This document shows, piece by piece, positions 1 through 6,134 of a stretch of 12,198 nt of DNA; positions within the stretch are counted from its first letter, which is position 1; each line of letters starts with the position of its first letter. The stretch spans positions 1-12,198 of the forward strand of contig PKTV01000346.1 in NCBI GenBank assembly GCA_002868985.1. The letters run 5' to 3'. The notes under the pieces were generated by a model. It ran no database searches and had not been told where the DNA came from. It saw nothing but the letters and a program-made list of their open reading frames with translations. The position numbers and the translations under genes are program-made. Origin of the DNA: Desulfobacteraceae bacterium (GTDB lineage Bacteria; Desulfobacterota; Desulfobacteria; Desulfobacterales; UBA11574).

Positions 1-75
1 GAAAGAATGTTAAAGGCGCTGATAAAGTCTTTAGAAAACAAACCCTTGAATCCTTGGACCCTCTTCTCCAACTAA
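1..75 (+). CDS. Possible 3' end of an upstream gene (partial, unidentified)
   Basis: Two plus-strand frames are open from the left edge. One ends with TAA at 73-75 and its peptide finishes PLNPWTLFSN. The other ends with TAA at 96-98 and finishes LLQLNWRRTIN. Neither tail is recognisable, and so short an open stretch can occur by chance. The frame given here was chosen only because its stop lies at the strong hairpin at 62-86. No function can be assigned. Confidence 0.2.
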   Translation, partial: ERMLKALIKSLENKPLNPWTLFSN

Positions 76-86
76 ATTGGAGAAGA
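62..86. terminator. Perfect 10-bp hairpin, terminator-like but without a T tract
   Basis: TCTTCTCCAA at 62-71 pairs with TTGGAGAAGA at 77-86 around the 5-nt loop CTAAA. The stem is perfect but is not followed by a run of T on either strand, so it does not meet the usual intrinsic-terminator rule. It may protect the 3' end of an upstream transcript, or act in the leader before cheX, whose start is 87 nt downstream. Confidence 0.4.
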
Positions 87-172
87 ACTATAAATTAAAA
101 ATGCAGGAACAAACGATATAAACAACGACAAACCTGGGCTATTTTAGAATCTAAAACAAAGGAGAAAGATCG

Positions 173-652
173 ATGGATGTTAAACTTATCAACCCTTTTA
201 TCAATGCAACCTTGAATGTTCTTCAAACAATGGCATTTATTAAATGCCAATCTGGAAAACCTTACCTCAAAAAAGATAACGTTGCCCAGGGTGATGTTTC
301 CGGTATTATCGGATTTACAGGTGAACAAAATGGGACGGTTTCCGTCACCTTTGATGAATTATGCATATTAAAGGTCGTTTCAAACATGTTCGGGGAAGAA
401 ATGAAGGAACTAAATGACGAAGTTTCAGATGCTGTTGGCGAAATCACCAATATGATATCCGGTCAGGCAAGAAAAGAGCTGGAAGAAATGGGCAGACTAT
501 TCCACGGTGCTATACCCACAGTGATTACCGGCAAAAACCACAAGATCGAATCTACGACCAAAGGTCCCAAAATCGCCATCCCTTTTACCATCGATGCTGG
601 AACTTTAACGATTGTTGTGTGCCTGGAAAATAAATTTGATACAACCAAATAA
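173..652 (+). CDS. cheX: CheX-family chemotaxis phosphatase
   Basis: A 159-aa cytoplasmic protein of the CheC/CheX/FliY family, which dephosphorylates CheY-P (or a related receiver domain) to end a chemotaxis signal. The family signature (D/S)xxxExxN-x21-P is present exactly: D86, E90, N93 and P115. E90 and N93 are the expected catalytic pair that positions water at the receiver phosphate. There is one such motif, as in CheX; CheC usually has two. The ATG at 173 follows AGGAG at 160-164 with 8-nt spacing. A TATAAA at 117-122 could be a -10 box, but no good -35 partners it. No other chemotaxis genes are visible, so the receiver it serves is unknown; stand-alone CheX-like proteins are common in Desulfobacterota. 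The 76-aa gene at 804 follows on the same strand. Confidence 0.85.
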   Translation: MDVKLINPFINATLNVLQTMAFIKCQSGKPYLKKDNVAQGDVSGIIGFTGEQNGTVSVTFDELCILKVVSNMFGEEMKELNDEVSDAVGEITNMISGQARKELEEMGRLFHGAIPTVITGKNHKIESTTKGPKIAIPFTIDAGTLTIVVCLENKFDTTK

Positions 653-803
653 TTGAGCCGTCTGGAAGTTCTTTCTTTAAAAATTGCTCAACAGATGCTG
701 CTTTTTTTAAAAAAAAACGCGTGTATTGTCCATAAACCCTAAAGATTTTGACAACAATTGCCGAAAAAACAAGAAAGGGGGTAGATGATAAGGAGAATGA
801 ATT

Positions 804-1034
804 ATGAATATCGTGGTTGGGAAAATACAGCCTGCCAAAGAGGAAGGAACTCATAAAAAATCTTTTTACAAAGACGGTAAAAGATCGAGTTTCAAGGAGA
901 GACGTAGAAACAAACAGGATCGACGCAAAAGTATTAGAGACGGGGTAATTGTATCTCTTTCTTTCAAAAATGATCGTCGCATTCTACCAGACAGAAGAAA
1001 AGCGACTTCGCAAAAAAACCCCTACATTACTTAG
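804..1034 (+). CDS. Small basic protein with repeated DRR motifs (hypothetical)
   Basis: A 76-aa, very basic protein with no signal peptide or membrane segment. It has an ERRR at residues 32-35 and three DRR motifs at 39-41, 57-59 and 63-65, around a short hydrophobic stretch (VIVSLSF, 48-54). The start is well supported: AAGGAG at 790-795 lies 8 nt before the ATG. The segment DRRKSIRDGVIV (39-50) matches the N-terminus of the neighbouring PilZ protein (DRRKFIRFPVII, 3-14) at D, R, R, K, I, R, V and I. It therefore looks like an isolated PilZ-type RxxxR loop without the beta-barrel. It could be a nucleotide- or RNA-binding basic peptide; function is not known. The stop lies inside the 3' end of the convergent PilZ gene, an 8-nt overlap. 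Confidence 0.7.
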   Translation: MNIVVGKIQPAKEEGTHKKSFYKDGKRSSFKERRRNKQDRRKSIRDGVIVSLSFKNDRRILPDRRKATSQKNPYIT

Positions 1035-1416
1035 TTGACGCCTCTTTGATACCATCTGATTCCTGCCTCTCTTTCCACGCCTCATAAGCGTAATCAAGAA
1101 GTGCCCACTTGTCTTCAGGATCTATGGTTGTCAACTTGATACCACCTTTATAGTTATAATCCGGATCTCCTTCGAGCGCTTTAATCCAATTCAGAGTCCC
1201 GGTAAAAGAAACTGTTTTATCTATTTCAGGAACATCCACCATAAATTTCAGCATACAACCCAAAGAAAGCTTCGCCTTTAAGTAGACAGTAACACCCATT
1301 CCTTCTCTGCTGATATTCACGATGGAACACTGCTGTTTCCAATCCTCTTTATTCTCTTCTGAATAATGGGCATCAATTATCACAGGAAACCGTATAAATT
1401 TTCGTCTATCTTTCAC
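1027..1416 (-). CDS. PilZ-domain protein (probable c-di-GMP receptor)
   Basis: A 129-aa single-domain PilZ protein. PilZ domains bind cyclic di-GMP through an RxxxR arm and a (D/N)xSxxG strand motif. Both are intact: R5-KFI-R9 and N34-I-S36-RE-G39. A further conserved-type KGGIKLT segment follows near the C-terminal third. There is no output domain, so it probably acts by binding a partner, for example in motility, exopolysaccharide or secretion control; which partner cannot be seen. The start is a GTG at 1414-1416, chosen because GGAGGGAG at 1421-1428 lies just upstream and the ATG at 1428-1430 in that site runs into a stop within six codons. The gene converges on and overlaps the 76-aa DRR-motif gene by 8 nt. 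Confidence 0.85.
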   Translation of the reverse strand: MKDRRKFIRFPVIIDAHYSEENKEDWKQQCSIVNISREGMGVTVYLKAKLSLGCMLKFMVDVPEIDKTVSFTGTLNWIKALEGDPDYNYKGGIKLTTIDPEDKWALLDYAYEAWKERQESDGIKEASTK

Positions 1417-1443
1417 TCAACTCCCTCCATTTATTGCTATGGT

Positions 1444-1471
1444 TTGATTTCTTATTTTATTAATGTATACT
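1444..1471 (+). promoter_or_regulatory. Sigma70-type promoter for the 59-aa Cys protein
   Basis: TTGATT at 1444-1449 and TATACT at 1466-1471 are separated by 16 bp. Transcription would start near 1478, giving a leader of about 30 nt before the ATG at 1508. The region between the divergent PilZ gene and this gene is AT-rich. Confidence 0.5.
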
Positions 1472-1507
1472 ACATAGCAAATCAACCCTAAAAAATAACA
1501 TGACAAA

Positions 1508-1687
1508 ATGATAGACTGCCATAAATGCAAACATTACTATGTTACCTGGGATAAAAACTTTCCACATGGCTGCAAAGCCATGAAATTCAAATCCAAACAG
1601 CTCCCATCCATACAAGTGCGTGTCAGTTCTCAACGCGAGTGTCTTTTGGTCAGCAAAAAGGAAACCGGCAAAACAAAAAAATCGTAA
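1508..1687 (+). CDS. Small four-cysteine protein, possible zinc-binding (hypothetical)
   Basis: A 59-aa open frame that begins MIDCHKCKHYYVTWD and carries cysteines at 4, 7, 22 and 45 (CxxC, then HGC, then EC), with a basic, lysine-rich tail. The spacing looks like a small zinc-knuckle or zinc-ribbon peptide, and the aromatic and Gly-Cys positions do not look like random translation. It starts at the first ATG possible in this frame, since TAA lies in frame at 1496-1498. No good Shine-Dalgarno is visible, and a 3-codon frame (ATG at 1500) overlaps the start. A promoter-like TTGATT-16-TATACT lies upstream. It ends 20 nt before the convergent kdsB stop. I believe similar short Cys proteins occur widely in Desulfobacterota, but I cannot name a family or a function. 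Confidence 0.7.
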   Translation: MIDCHKCKHYYVTWDKNFPHGCKAMKFKSKQLPSIQVRVSSQRECLLVSKKETGKTKKS

Positions 1688-1707
1688 CTGTCTCGAGTTG
1701 CTTATCT

Positions 1708-2445
1708 TTAACTTTCTTCAATGAGTCCTTCAATTCGGGGAATGTCTTCCGGAATATCAACTTCCGGAGAATCGTATCCGGTAATGACCACCCGTATTTG
1801 ATATCCGTATTCAATAACCCGCAACTGTTCGAGTTTTTCAATCTTCTCGAGTTTTCCTTCGGGGAGGTTTCTGAATGTTTCCAGAAAGCGTCTGGTATAC
1901 GCATAAATACCAAGATGTTTATAGGTATTAAAAATTGTGTCGGCATCCCGAGCACAGGGGATCGGGGATCTAGAAAAATACAGCGCATACCCTTTATTAT
2001 CAAAGGTCACTTTACAATCTTTGGGATTGGTTATTTCGCCTTTTTTTACAATTTTAAAGGCCAGCGTACTCATTTCAGTGCCAGGTTCGGTCTTAAATGG
2101 GCTGACCACATCCTGTAAATGCTGGGGATGAACTTCAGGTTGGTCCCCTTGTATATTTACGACAATATCATCTAAATCAAGACCCATCTTTTCTGCTGCT
2201 TCCGCCACCCTGTCCGTACCTGAACGATTCTTTTTGGATGTCATTACCGCATTACCGCCAAAATCCATTACAGCATCAAAAATTCTCTGATCGTCTGTGG
2301 CAACGACAACGTCTGTTGCGATATTTGACAGACGCGCGCGTTCATATACCTGTTGGATCATAGGTTTTCCCTTATAAAGTCTAAGTGGTTTTCCAGGGAA
2401 GCGGGTAGAATCGTACCTTGCAGGAATTATGACGACAATTCTCAT
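1708..2445 (-). CDS. kdsB: 3-deoxy-manno-octulosonate cytidylyltransferase (CMP-KDO synthetase)
   Basis: Activates KDO with CTP to give CMP-KDO and PPi, the sugar donor for the inner core of lipopolysaccharide, in the cytoplasm. The 245-aa protein matches the usual length of about 248. Visible family motifs are the N-terminal nucleotide-binding segment IPARYDSTRFPGKPL (7-21), NIQGDQPE with probable metal-binding D101, YALYFSRSPIP (153-163), KHLGIYAYT (176-184), EKLEQLR (203-209) and VDIPED with D230. The start is placed at the ATG of 2443-2445: GGAG at 2452-2455 is 6 nt upstream and the N-terminus MRIVVIIPARY then aligns with known KdsB. A second ATG at 2457 would add four residues but overlaps that ribosome site. 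The 151-bp terminal-repeat element ends only 8 nt beyond the ribosome site, so the kdsB promoter lies in or beyond it. Confidence 0.96.
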   Translation of the reverse strand: MRIVVIIPARYDSTRFPGKPLRLYKGKPMIQQVYERARLSNIATDVVVATDDQRIFDAVMDFGGNAVMTSKKNRSGTDRVAEAAEKMGLDLDDIVVNIQGDQPEVHPQHLQDVVSPFKTEPGTEMSTLAFKIVKKGEITNPKDCKVTFDNKGYALYFSRSPIPCARDADTIFNTYKHLGIYAYTRRFLETFRNLPEGKLEKIEKLEQLRVIEYGYQIRVVITGYDSPEVDIPEDIPRIEGLIEES

Positions 2446-2463
2446 TTTTTTCTCCATACTAAG

Positions 2464-2614
2464 ACCTAAACTGAGCGTTTCAAATGAAGATTATTTTTTT
2501 CATAAATACATTTACCTATTGGATGAAACATATTAGCGATTTTAACAATGTATATTTTTCTATAGTTAGAAATTTTTTATAGTCCGGTCACTATTTGAAA
2601 CGCTCCATTTAGGT
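2464..2614. mobile_element. MITE-like element 1: 22-bp terminal inverted repeats, AAG flanks
   Basis: The left arm at 2464-2485 and the right arm at 2593-2614 are inverted copies matching at 20 of 22 positions (mismatch at the pairs 2471/2607 and 2472/2606). The ends read ACCT and AGGT. Directly outside lie AAG at 2461-2463 and AAG at 2615-2617, as expected of a 3-bp target duplication. The interior is AT-rich and has no coding potential. It fills most of the space between kdsB and larB. A similar element lies at 11463-11610. Mobility is inference; a transcribed regulatory hairpin is the alternative. Confidence 0.55.
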
Positions 2615-2623
2615 AAGATTTTG

Positions 2624-2653
2624 TTGACCCTATTATTAAGTTCGGGTTATCAA
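2624..2653 (+). promoter_or_regulatory. Candidate sigma70-type promoter for larB
   Basis: TTGACC at 2624-2629 and TATCAA at 2648-2653 are separated by 18 bp, and AAGGA at 2684-2688 precedes the larB ATG by 8 nt. The -10 match is moderate. The site begins just outside the right end of the terminal-repeat element. Confidence 0.4.
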
Positions 2654-2696
2654 TAGTGTTTAACATTAAACATCAGCTTTTTTAAGGAATTATATC

Positions 2697-3446
2697 ATGG
2701 ATATGACATCTTTAAAACAACTCCTTGACCATGTTGCCACAGCCAATATTTCGGTTGAGGATGCCGCACAAAAATTAAAGCATCTTTCGTTTGAGGATTT
2801 AGATTATGCACATATAGACCATCATCGCTCCCTTCGCAAGGGCTTTCCTGAAGTCATCTTCGGGCAGGAGAAAACTGTGGATCAGATTGTCGGTATTATG
2901 GAAAAAATGCTCGTCCAGGAAAATATCGTACTGGTCACACGTATACAACCCCATCAAGCGGATCAGGTGATCTCACGCTTTCCTGGTGCTAAATACCATG
3001 AAGATGCGAAGATGGTGGTATGGAAAAAACATGACATCCCCGAAAAGGGCAAAGGTACCATTATTGTCATATCAGCAGGAACATCAGACATACCGGTTGC
3101 CAAAGAAGCCTTGCTAACGGCACAGGTTATGGGAAACAAGGTGGAATCTGTTTTTGATGTCGGTGTTGCCGGCATTCACCGCTTGTTCGACCATAAAAAA
3201 CTGATCGATGAAGCGTCTGTTCTTGTGGTCGTTGCCGGAATGGAAGGTGCGCTTCCCAGCGTGGTAGCGGGGATGGTCAGCCGACCGGTTATCGCAGTTC
3301 CTACAAGTGTGGGCTACGGCGTCAGCTTTGGCGGTTTAACGGCGCTGTTTGCCATGTTGAACAGCTGCAGCTCAAACGTTGCCGTTGTGAACATCGATAA
3401 TGGATTTGGGGCCGGATATATGGCTTCTATCATCAACAGGATATAA
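2697..3446 (+). CDS. larB: LarB, pyridinium-3,5-biscarboxylate mononucleotide synthase
   Basis: Carboxylates and hydrolyses nicotinic acid adenine dinucleotide to give P2CMN, the first step in making the nickel-pincer nucleotide cofactor of lactate racemase and other LarA-family enzymes. The 249-aa protein has the family layout: a variable N-terminal part (1-120), then an AIR-carboxylase-like domain with ISAGTSDIPVAKEA (126-138), VGVAGIHR (155-162), AGMEGALPSVVAGM (180-193) and PVIAVPTSVGYG (197-208). C224 in MLNSC lies where the family has the cysteine that forms an adduct with the substrate. The start has AAGGA 8 nt upstream. larC and larE, frequent partners, are not next to it, and the following gene is a phosphoesterase. 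A sulfur transferase and nickel insertase would have to be encoded elsewhere for cofactor synthesis. Confidence 0.93.
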   Translation: MDMTSLKQLLDHVATANISVEDAAQKLKHLSFEDLDYAHIDHHRSLRKGFPEVIFGQEKTVDQIVGIMEKMLVQENIVLVTRIQPHQADQVISRFPGAKYHEDAKMVVWKKHDIPEKGKGTIIVISAGTSDIPVAKEALLTAQVMGNKVESVFDVGVAGIHRLFDHKKLIDEASVLVVVAGMEGALPSVVAGMVSRPVIAVPTSVGYGVSFGGLTALFAMLNSCSSNVAVVNIDNGFGAGYMASIINRI

Positions 3447-3722
3447 AAAACAGTGCCCTGAAGACTAAGATTTGGTTATTCACGGAAGGAATTTACTTTG
3501 CCCGCCCTGGTGCGCATCGCTCATACTTTGATCTGGCCTATGCACTATTACAAACATGACTTTTTGAGTATAGAGTATTGGTGATCGGTCTGGGCCAGGG
3601 TTGGATGTTCATTTTAGAAAATAGGAATTAGGAATTAGAAAACAGATTCCCTTATCCTCTTTCCTATTTCTGGCTTAAAGGTTTTGGTCATTGCATAAAT
3701 GTAAAAATAAAAAAGGAATCAT
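3447..3722. other. Non-coding stretch between larB and the phosphoesterase gene
   Basis: No convincing gene. Short plus-strand frames are broken by stops and resemble nothing known; no larC remnant was seen. It contains two tandem copies of TAGGAAT (3622-3635). AAATAGGAA at 3619-3627 can pair with TTCCTATTT at 3661-3669, with a smaller GGAAT/ATTCC pair nested inside. There is no clear promoter, so the phosphoesterase gene may be transcribed from larB. Confidence 0.4.
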
Positions 3723-4397
3723 ATGATGAGTACAGTCGATAAATTCTGGATAGGGGTTGGTGATCTCCACGAAGACATTTCCCTTCTAAATGAAATCCCG
3801 GATTTAGCTGAAGCTGCAGGCATCATTATCAGCGGAGACATTACCAACAGAGGAGGACGGCGCAGGGCAAGTCAGCTGCTTAATACGGTCTCTGTTATCA
3901 ATTCCAATATTTATGCACAGATCGGAAATATGGATCGGGCTGAAATTACGGATTATCTGGACGAAAAAGGGTGGAATATTCACGCAAAAGGCAAACAATT
4001 GGCGGAAGATATCGGTATCATGGGGGTAGGATATTCAACACCAACGCCTTTCAGGACCCCTTCGGAGGTTCCGGATGCCATGCTGGGACAATGGCTCGAA
4101 ATGGGGTATGAACAAATAAAGCACCTTCCAAAACTGATATTGGTGGCACATGATCCCCCATTTGGATCAAAAGCAGCTGAGCTGCCTTCGGGAGAAAACG
4201 TCGGCAACACGTCCGTCCTGGAATTTATCCGGCATATCCAGCCGGACATCTGTCTCACCGGCCACATTCACGAGGCAGACTCCGAGGATTTTATTGGAAA
4301 AACGAAGGTGCTAAATCCGGGGATGTTGTGTATGGGCGGTTATGCCCTGATTCAACTGAAGGAAGGTCAATTAGAAGCCAAACTTATGTACCTATGA
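3723..4397 (+). CDS. Calcineurin-like metallophosphoesterase
   Basis: A 224-aa soluble dinuclear-metal phosphoesterase. The five metallophosphoesterase blocks appear in order: GDLHED with D14 and H16, SGDIT with D39, GNMD at 68-71, VAHDPPFG with H143, and TGHIHE with H181 and H183. The third block reads GNMD rather than the common GNHD: the asparagine that bridges to metal is kept, while the histidine that would protonate the leaving group is methionine. This is known in some branches of the superfamily and suggests a phosphodiesterase or phosphatase with a different acid, but the substrate cannot be told. There is no signal peptide. Two ATGs (3723 and 3726) follow AGGA at 3714-3717; the second has slightly better spacing. 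It follows larB by 276 nt on the same strand. Confidence 0.85.
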   Translation: MMSTVDKFWIGVGDLHEDISLLNEIPDLAEAAGIIISGDITNRGGRRRASQLLNTVSVINSNIYAQIGNMDRAEITDYLDEKGWNIHAKGKQLAEDIGIMGVGYSTPTPFRTPSEVPDAMLGQWLEMGYEQIKHLPKLILVAHDPPFGSKAAELPSGENVGNTSVLEFIRHIQPDICLTGHIHEADSEDFIGKTKVLNPGMLCMGGYALIQLKEGQLEAKLMYL

Positions 4398-4459
4398 TGA
4401 GGCCTATGAAAAATGCCCTCTTTTGCCCAATGCCTGCGTCAGGATAAAATTGGATAAAC

Positions 4460-4520
4460 TTTAGCTCACTTTAGTTCATTTTAGGCACTTCCCCGTTGAA
4501 TACGGGATAAATAGGCACTT
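4460..4520. repeat. Three tandem 10-bp repeats and a GC hairpin
   Basis: TTTAGCTCAC, TTTAGTTCAT and TTTAGGCACT follow one another exactly at 4460-4489. TAGGCACTT then occurs at 4482-4490 and again at 4512-4520. Between them CCCGT (4492-4496) pairs with ACGGG (4502-4506). A run of seven T at 4519-4525 follows, 12 nt beyond the stem, so terminator function for the upstream plus-strand gene is possible but weak. The block lies between two convergent genes. Confidence 0.4.
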
Positions 4521-4523
4521 TTT

Positions 4524-5006
4524 TTACTGCTTATAACCGATTACTCTTAAAAATTCCTTTCGTTCCTTGATATCCGCTTCGGTTTCAATACCCTTTGTTT
4601 TAAAACCGTCAACGACACCCACAATTCCTCGGCCCTGTTCTGTCTCTGCGATAAGGACTTCCACAGGATTTGCCGTAGCACAAAAAATCCTGCAAACTTC
4701 AGGAACATTTTTAATGGCGTTCAATACATTGATGGGAAACATGTCTTTCATCAAGAGGATGAAACTGTGGCCCGCCGAAAGGGCATAGGCATTTTTCTTT
4801 GCCAATTCCACAAGATCATCATCTGTCCCCGAATATCGCACAAGACAAGGTCCTGAAGATTCACAAAATGCCAGACCGAATTTTGCCCCGGGTACGGTAT
4901 TCACCATCGTTTCATAGATATCTTCGACTGTCTTGATGAAGTGAGAATGCCCTAAAATAAAATTTAACTCTTCCGGTTTTTCGATCTTGACCGTCTTGAT
5001 TTCCAT
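4524..5006 (-). CDS. Adenosine-specific kinase family protein (DUF355/PF04008)
   Basis: A 160-aa, single-domain protein whose whole length fits the family named adenosine-specific kinase. Conserved-looking blocks are [17 protein letters not shown] (16-32), [14 protein letters not shown] (39-52), SAGHSFILL (77-85), [20 protein letters not shown] (91-110), [20 protein letters not shown] (111-130) and VVDG (131-134). The kinase name rests mainly on structural and ligand data for archaeal members, so the catalysed reaction in bacteria should be treated as unproven. The ribosome site is odd: six G (5010-5015) 3 nt before the ATG instead of GGAGG. On the same strand TATAAG (5064-5069 region) preceded by TTGAGT with a 19-bp spacer is a possible promoter. 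It converges on the phosphoesterase gene and is separated from aat by about 390 nt. Confidence 0.82.
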   Translation of the reverse strand: MEIKTVKIEKPEELNFILGHSHFIKTVEDIYETMVNTVPGAKFGLAFCESSGPCLVRYSGTDDDLVELAKKNAYALSAGHSFILLMKDMFPINVLNAIKNVPEVCRIFCATANPVEVLIAETEQGRGIVGVVDGFKTKGIETEADIKERKEFLRVIGYKQ

Positions 5007-5396
5007 AATCCCCCCATTATTTTCTTCTGTCTACGCCATTTCTTCGATCTTTGCCGCTTGTTCGTATCTTATAGTCTCTTTTTCGCCAGATGACTCAACT
5101 TTCGGATGTGTCACGTTTATCAGCAATTAAACATCCCGGAACTTTTATCCCTTGCCTGCTGTAAATAAAATAACTTTTCGAGACATGACCTCTTGCCCTA
5201 ACAACCGTCCAATATTACAATTTCGTCGAAACCTATAAGTTCTTCTACTTCGTCACGCTATGAAATATTTTGTGGTGTGTCAAGAAAAAGCGGGGCAAGA
5301 ATAAGTCATACTTCCAACAAAACCGCTTGTAATATTTAAAATTACTTCTAACGGGTCAAACTTTAGTCGTTTGCAATTTCGCCGGCTGACGGTCCT
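5007..5396. other. 390-nt intergenic region between aat and the kinase-family gene
   Basis: No gene was found on either strand; the longest frames are a few tens of codons and resemble nothing. A 10-bp inverted repeat (AATATTACAA at 5211-5220 and TTGTAATATT at 5327-5336) and an 11-bp near-direct repeat (CAATTTCG(T/C)CG at 5218 and 5374) are present but may be chance. No T-tracted hairpin follows the aat stop. The minus-strand promoter of the downstream gene should lie at the low-coordinate end of this stretch. Confidence 0.4.
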
Positions 5397-6083
5397 CTAT
5401 ACTTTATAATCCCATTTCCCTTTTATGGTCGGTGCCTTAAGAGATTTTTCAAGCTGATTTAAAAAACGTATTCTGGGAATCTGCCTTGCACCAAAACGGG
5501 TCAAATGTTCGGTAGCGACCTGACAGTCTATCATGTCAAACGATAATTTCTTAAGATGTTCCAGAAGTTTAACTAAGCCTATATTTGAAGCATTGCTGAC
5601 CCGTGTAAACATGGATTCTCCAAAAAAACACTTCCCTAAAGAAACCCCGTACAATCCTCCTGCAAGATCTCCCCCTTGCCAGACTTCCACCGAATGCGCA
5701 AATCCTGATTCATGCAGATTACAGTAAGCATCGATCATATCTTTAACGATCCAGGTTCCTTGATTTTTTTTCAGACGAACTTGTGCACACTGGTTGATGA
5801 CCTCATTAAAAGCCAGGTCCATGGTCACCTTGAACACTTCTTTTTTTATAATCTTCTTTATCGTCTTTGAAATCTTGAACTCATGGGGATACAGCACAAG
5901 ACGAGGGTCAGGTGACCACCAAAGAATCGGTTCGTTATTTGAAAACCATGGGAAAATGCCCATACGGTAGGCAAGGAGAAGACGTTTTTGGCTCAAGTCA
6001 CCGCCAACAGCCAGCAATCCTTCTTCGGATGCAAGGTGGGGTGGCGGAAATTCGATTGTATCTGATAAAAGAAAAACAGGCAC
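5397..6083 (-). CDS. aat: Leucyl/phenylalanyl-tRNA--protein transferase
   Basis: Transfers Leu or Phe from aminoacyl-tRNA to proteins with N-terminal Arg or Lys, creating a primary N-degron in the cytoplasm. The 228-aa protein has the family blocks in order: EGLLAVGGDLS (21-31), AYRMGIFPWFS (39-48), ILWWSPDPR (53-61), GTWI with W111, YCNLHESGFAHSVEVW (120-135), GGLYG (142-146), CFFGESMFT with E156, and MIDCQ with Q188. E156 and Q188 match the catalytic pair of the E. coli enzyme. The start must be the GTG at 6081-6083: TAA precedes it directly in frame and the next ATG is codon 41, inside the conserved core. No good Shine-Dalgarno is visible, so translation may depend on ribosomes leaving clpA, which ends 51 nt upstream. 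It is the last gene of clpS-clpA-aat. Confidence 0.96.
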   Translation of the reverse strand: MPVFLLSDTIEFPPPHLASEEGLLAVGGDLSQKRLLLAYRMGIFPWFSNNEPILWWSPDPRLVLYPHEFKISKTIKKIIKKEVFKVTMDLAFNEVINQCAQVRLKKNQGTWIVKDMIDAYCNLHESGFAHSVEVWQGGDLAGGLYGVSLGKCFFGESMFTRVSNASNIGLVKLLEHLKKLSFDMIDCQVATEHLTRFGARQIPRIRFLNQLEKSLKAPTIKGKWDYKV

Positions 6084-6134
6084 TTATCGTCAAGTCGTTA
6101 AGTGGAAATGGTTAGAATCTGTTTTAGTATTCCA

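Noticed and set aside
653..708. TTGAGC...GCTCAA inverted repeat followed by seven T after cheX, as a terminator
   Set aside because: The loop is 27 nt and the T run begins about 10 nt after the stem, so it does not form a convincing intrinsic terminator.
748..753. TTGACA as a promoter -35 for the 76-aa DRR protein
   Set aside because: No acceptable -10 box lies 15-19 bp downstream; the gene may be transcribed from cheX.
1639..2118. A 159-codon open frame on the plus strand opposite kdsB
   Set aside because: It lies antisense to a clear KdsB, its translation resembles no family and has no ribosome site; it is a shadow of kdsB codon structure.
3447..3722. A decayed larC after larB
   Set aside because: Translations of all plus-strand frames show no LarC-like segment and stops occur every few tens of codons.
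5278..5283. Minus-strand TTGACA as a promoter for the adenosine-specific-kinase-family gene
   Set aside because: The -10 region at the right spacing is poor and it would leave a 240-nt leader; TATAAG nearer the gene is at least as likely.
5211..5336. Ten-bp inverted repeat as a third member of the terminal-repeat element family
   Set aside because: It lacks ACCT/AGGT ends and flanking direct repeats, and the other shared words occur in an order that does not form one palindrome.
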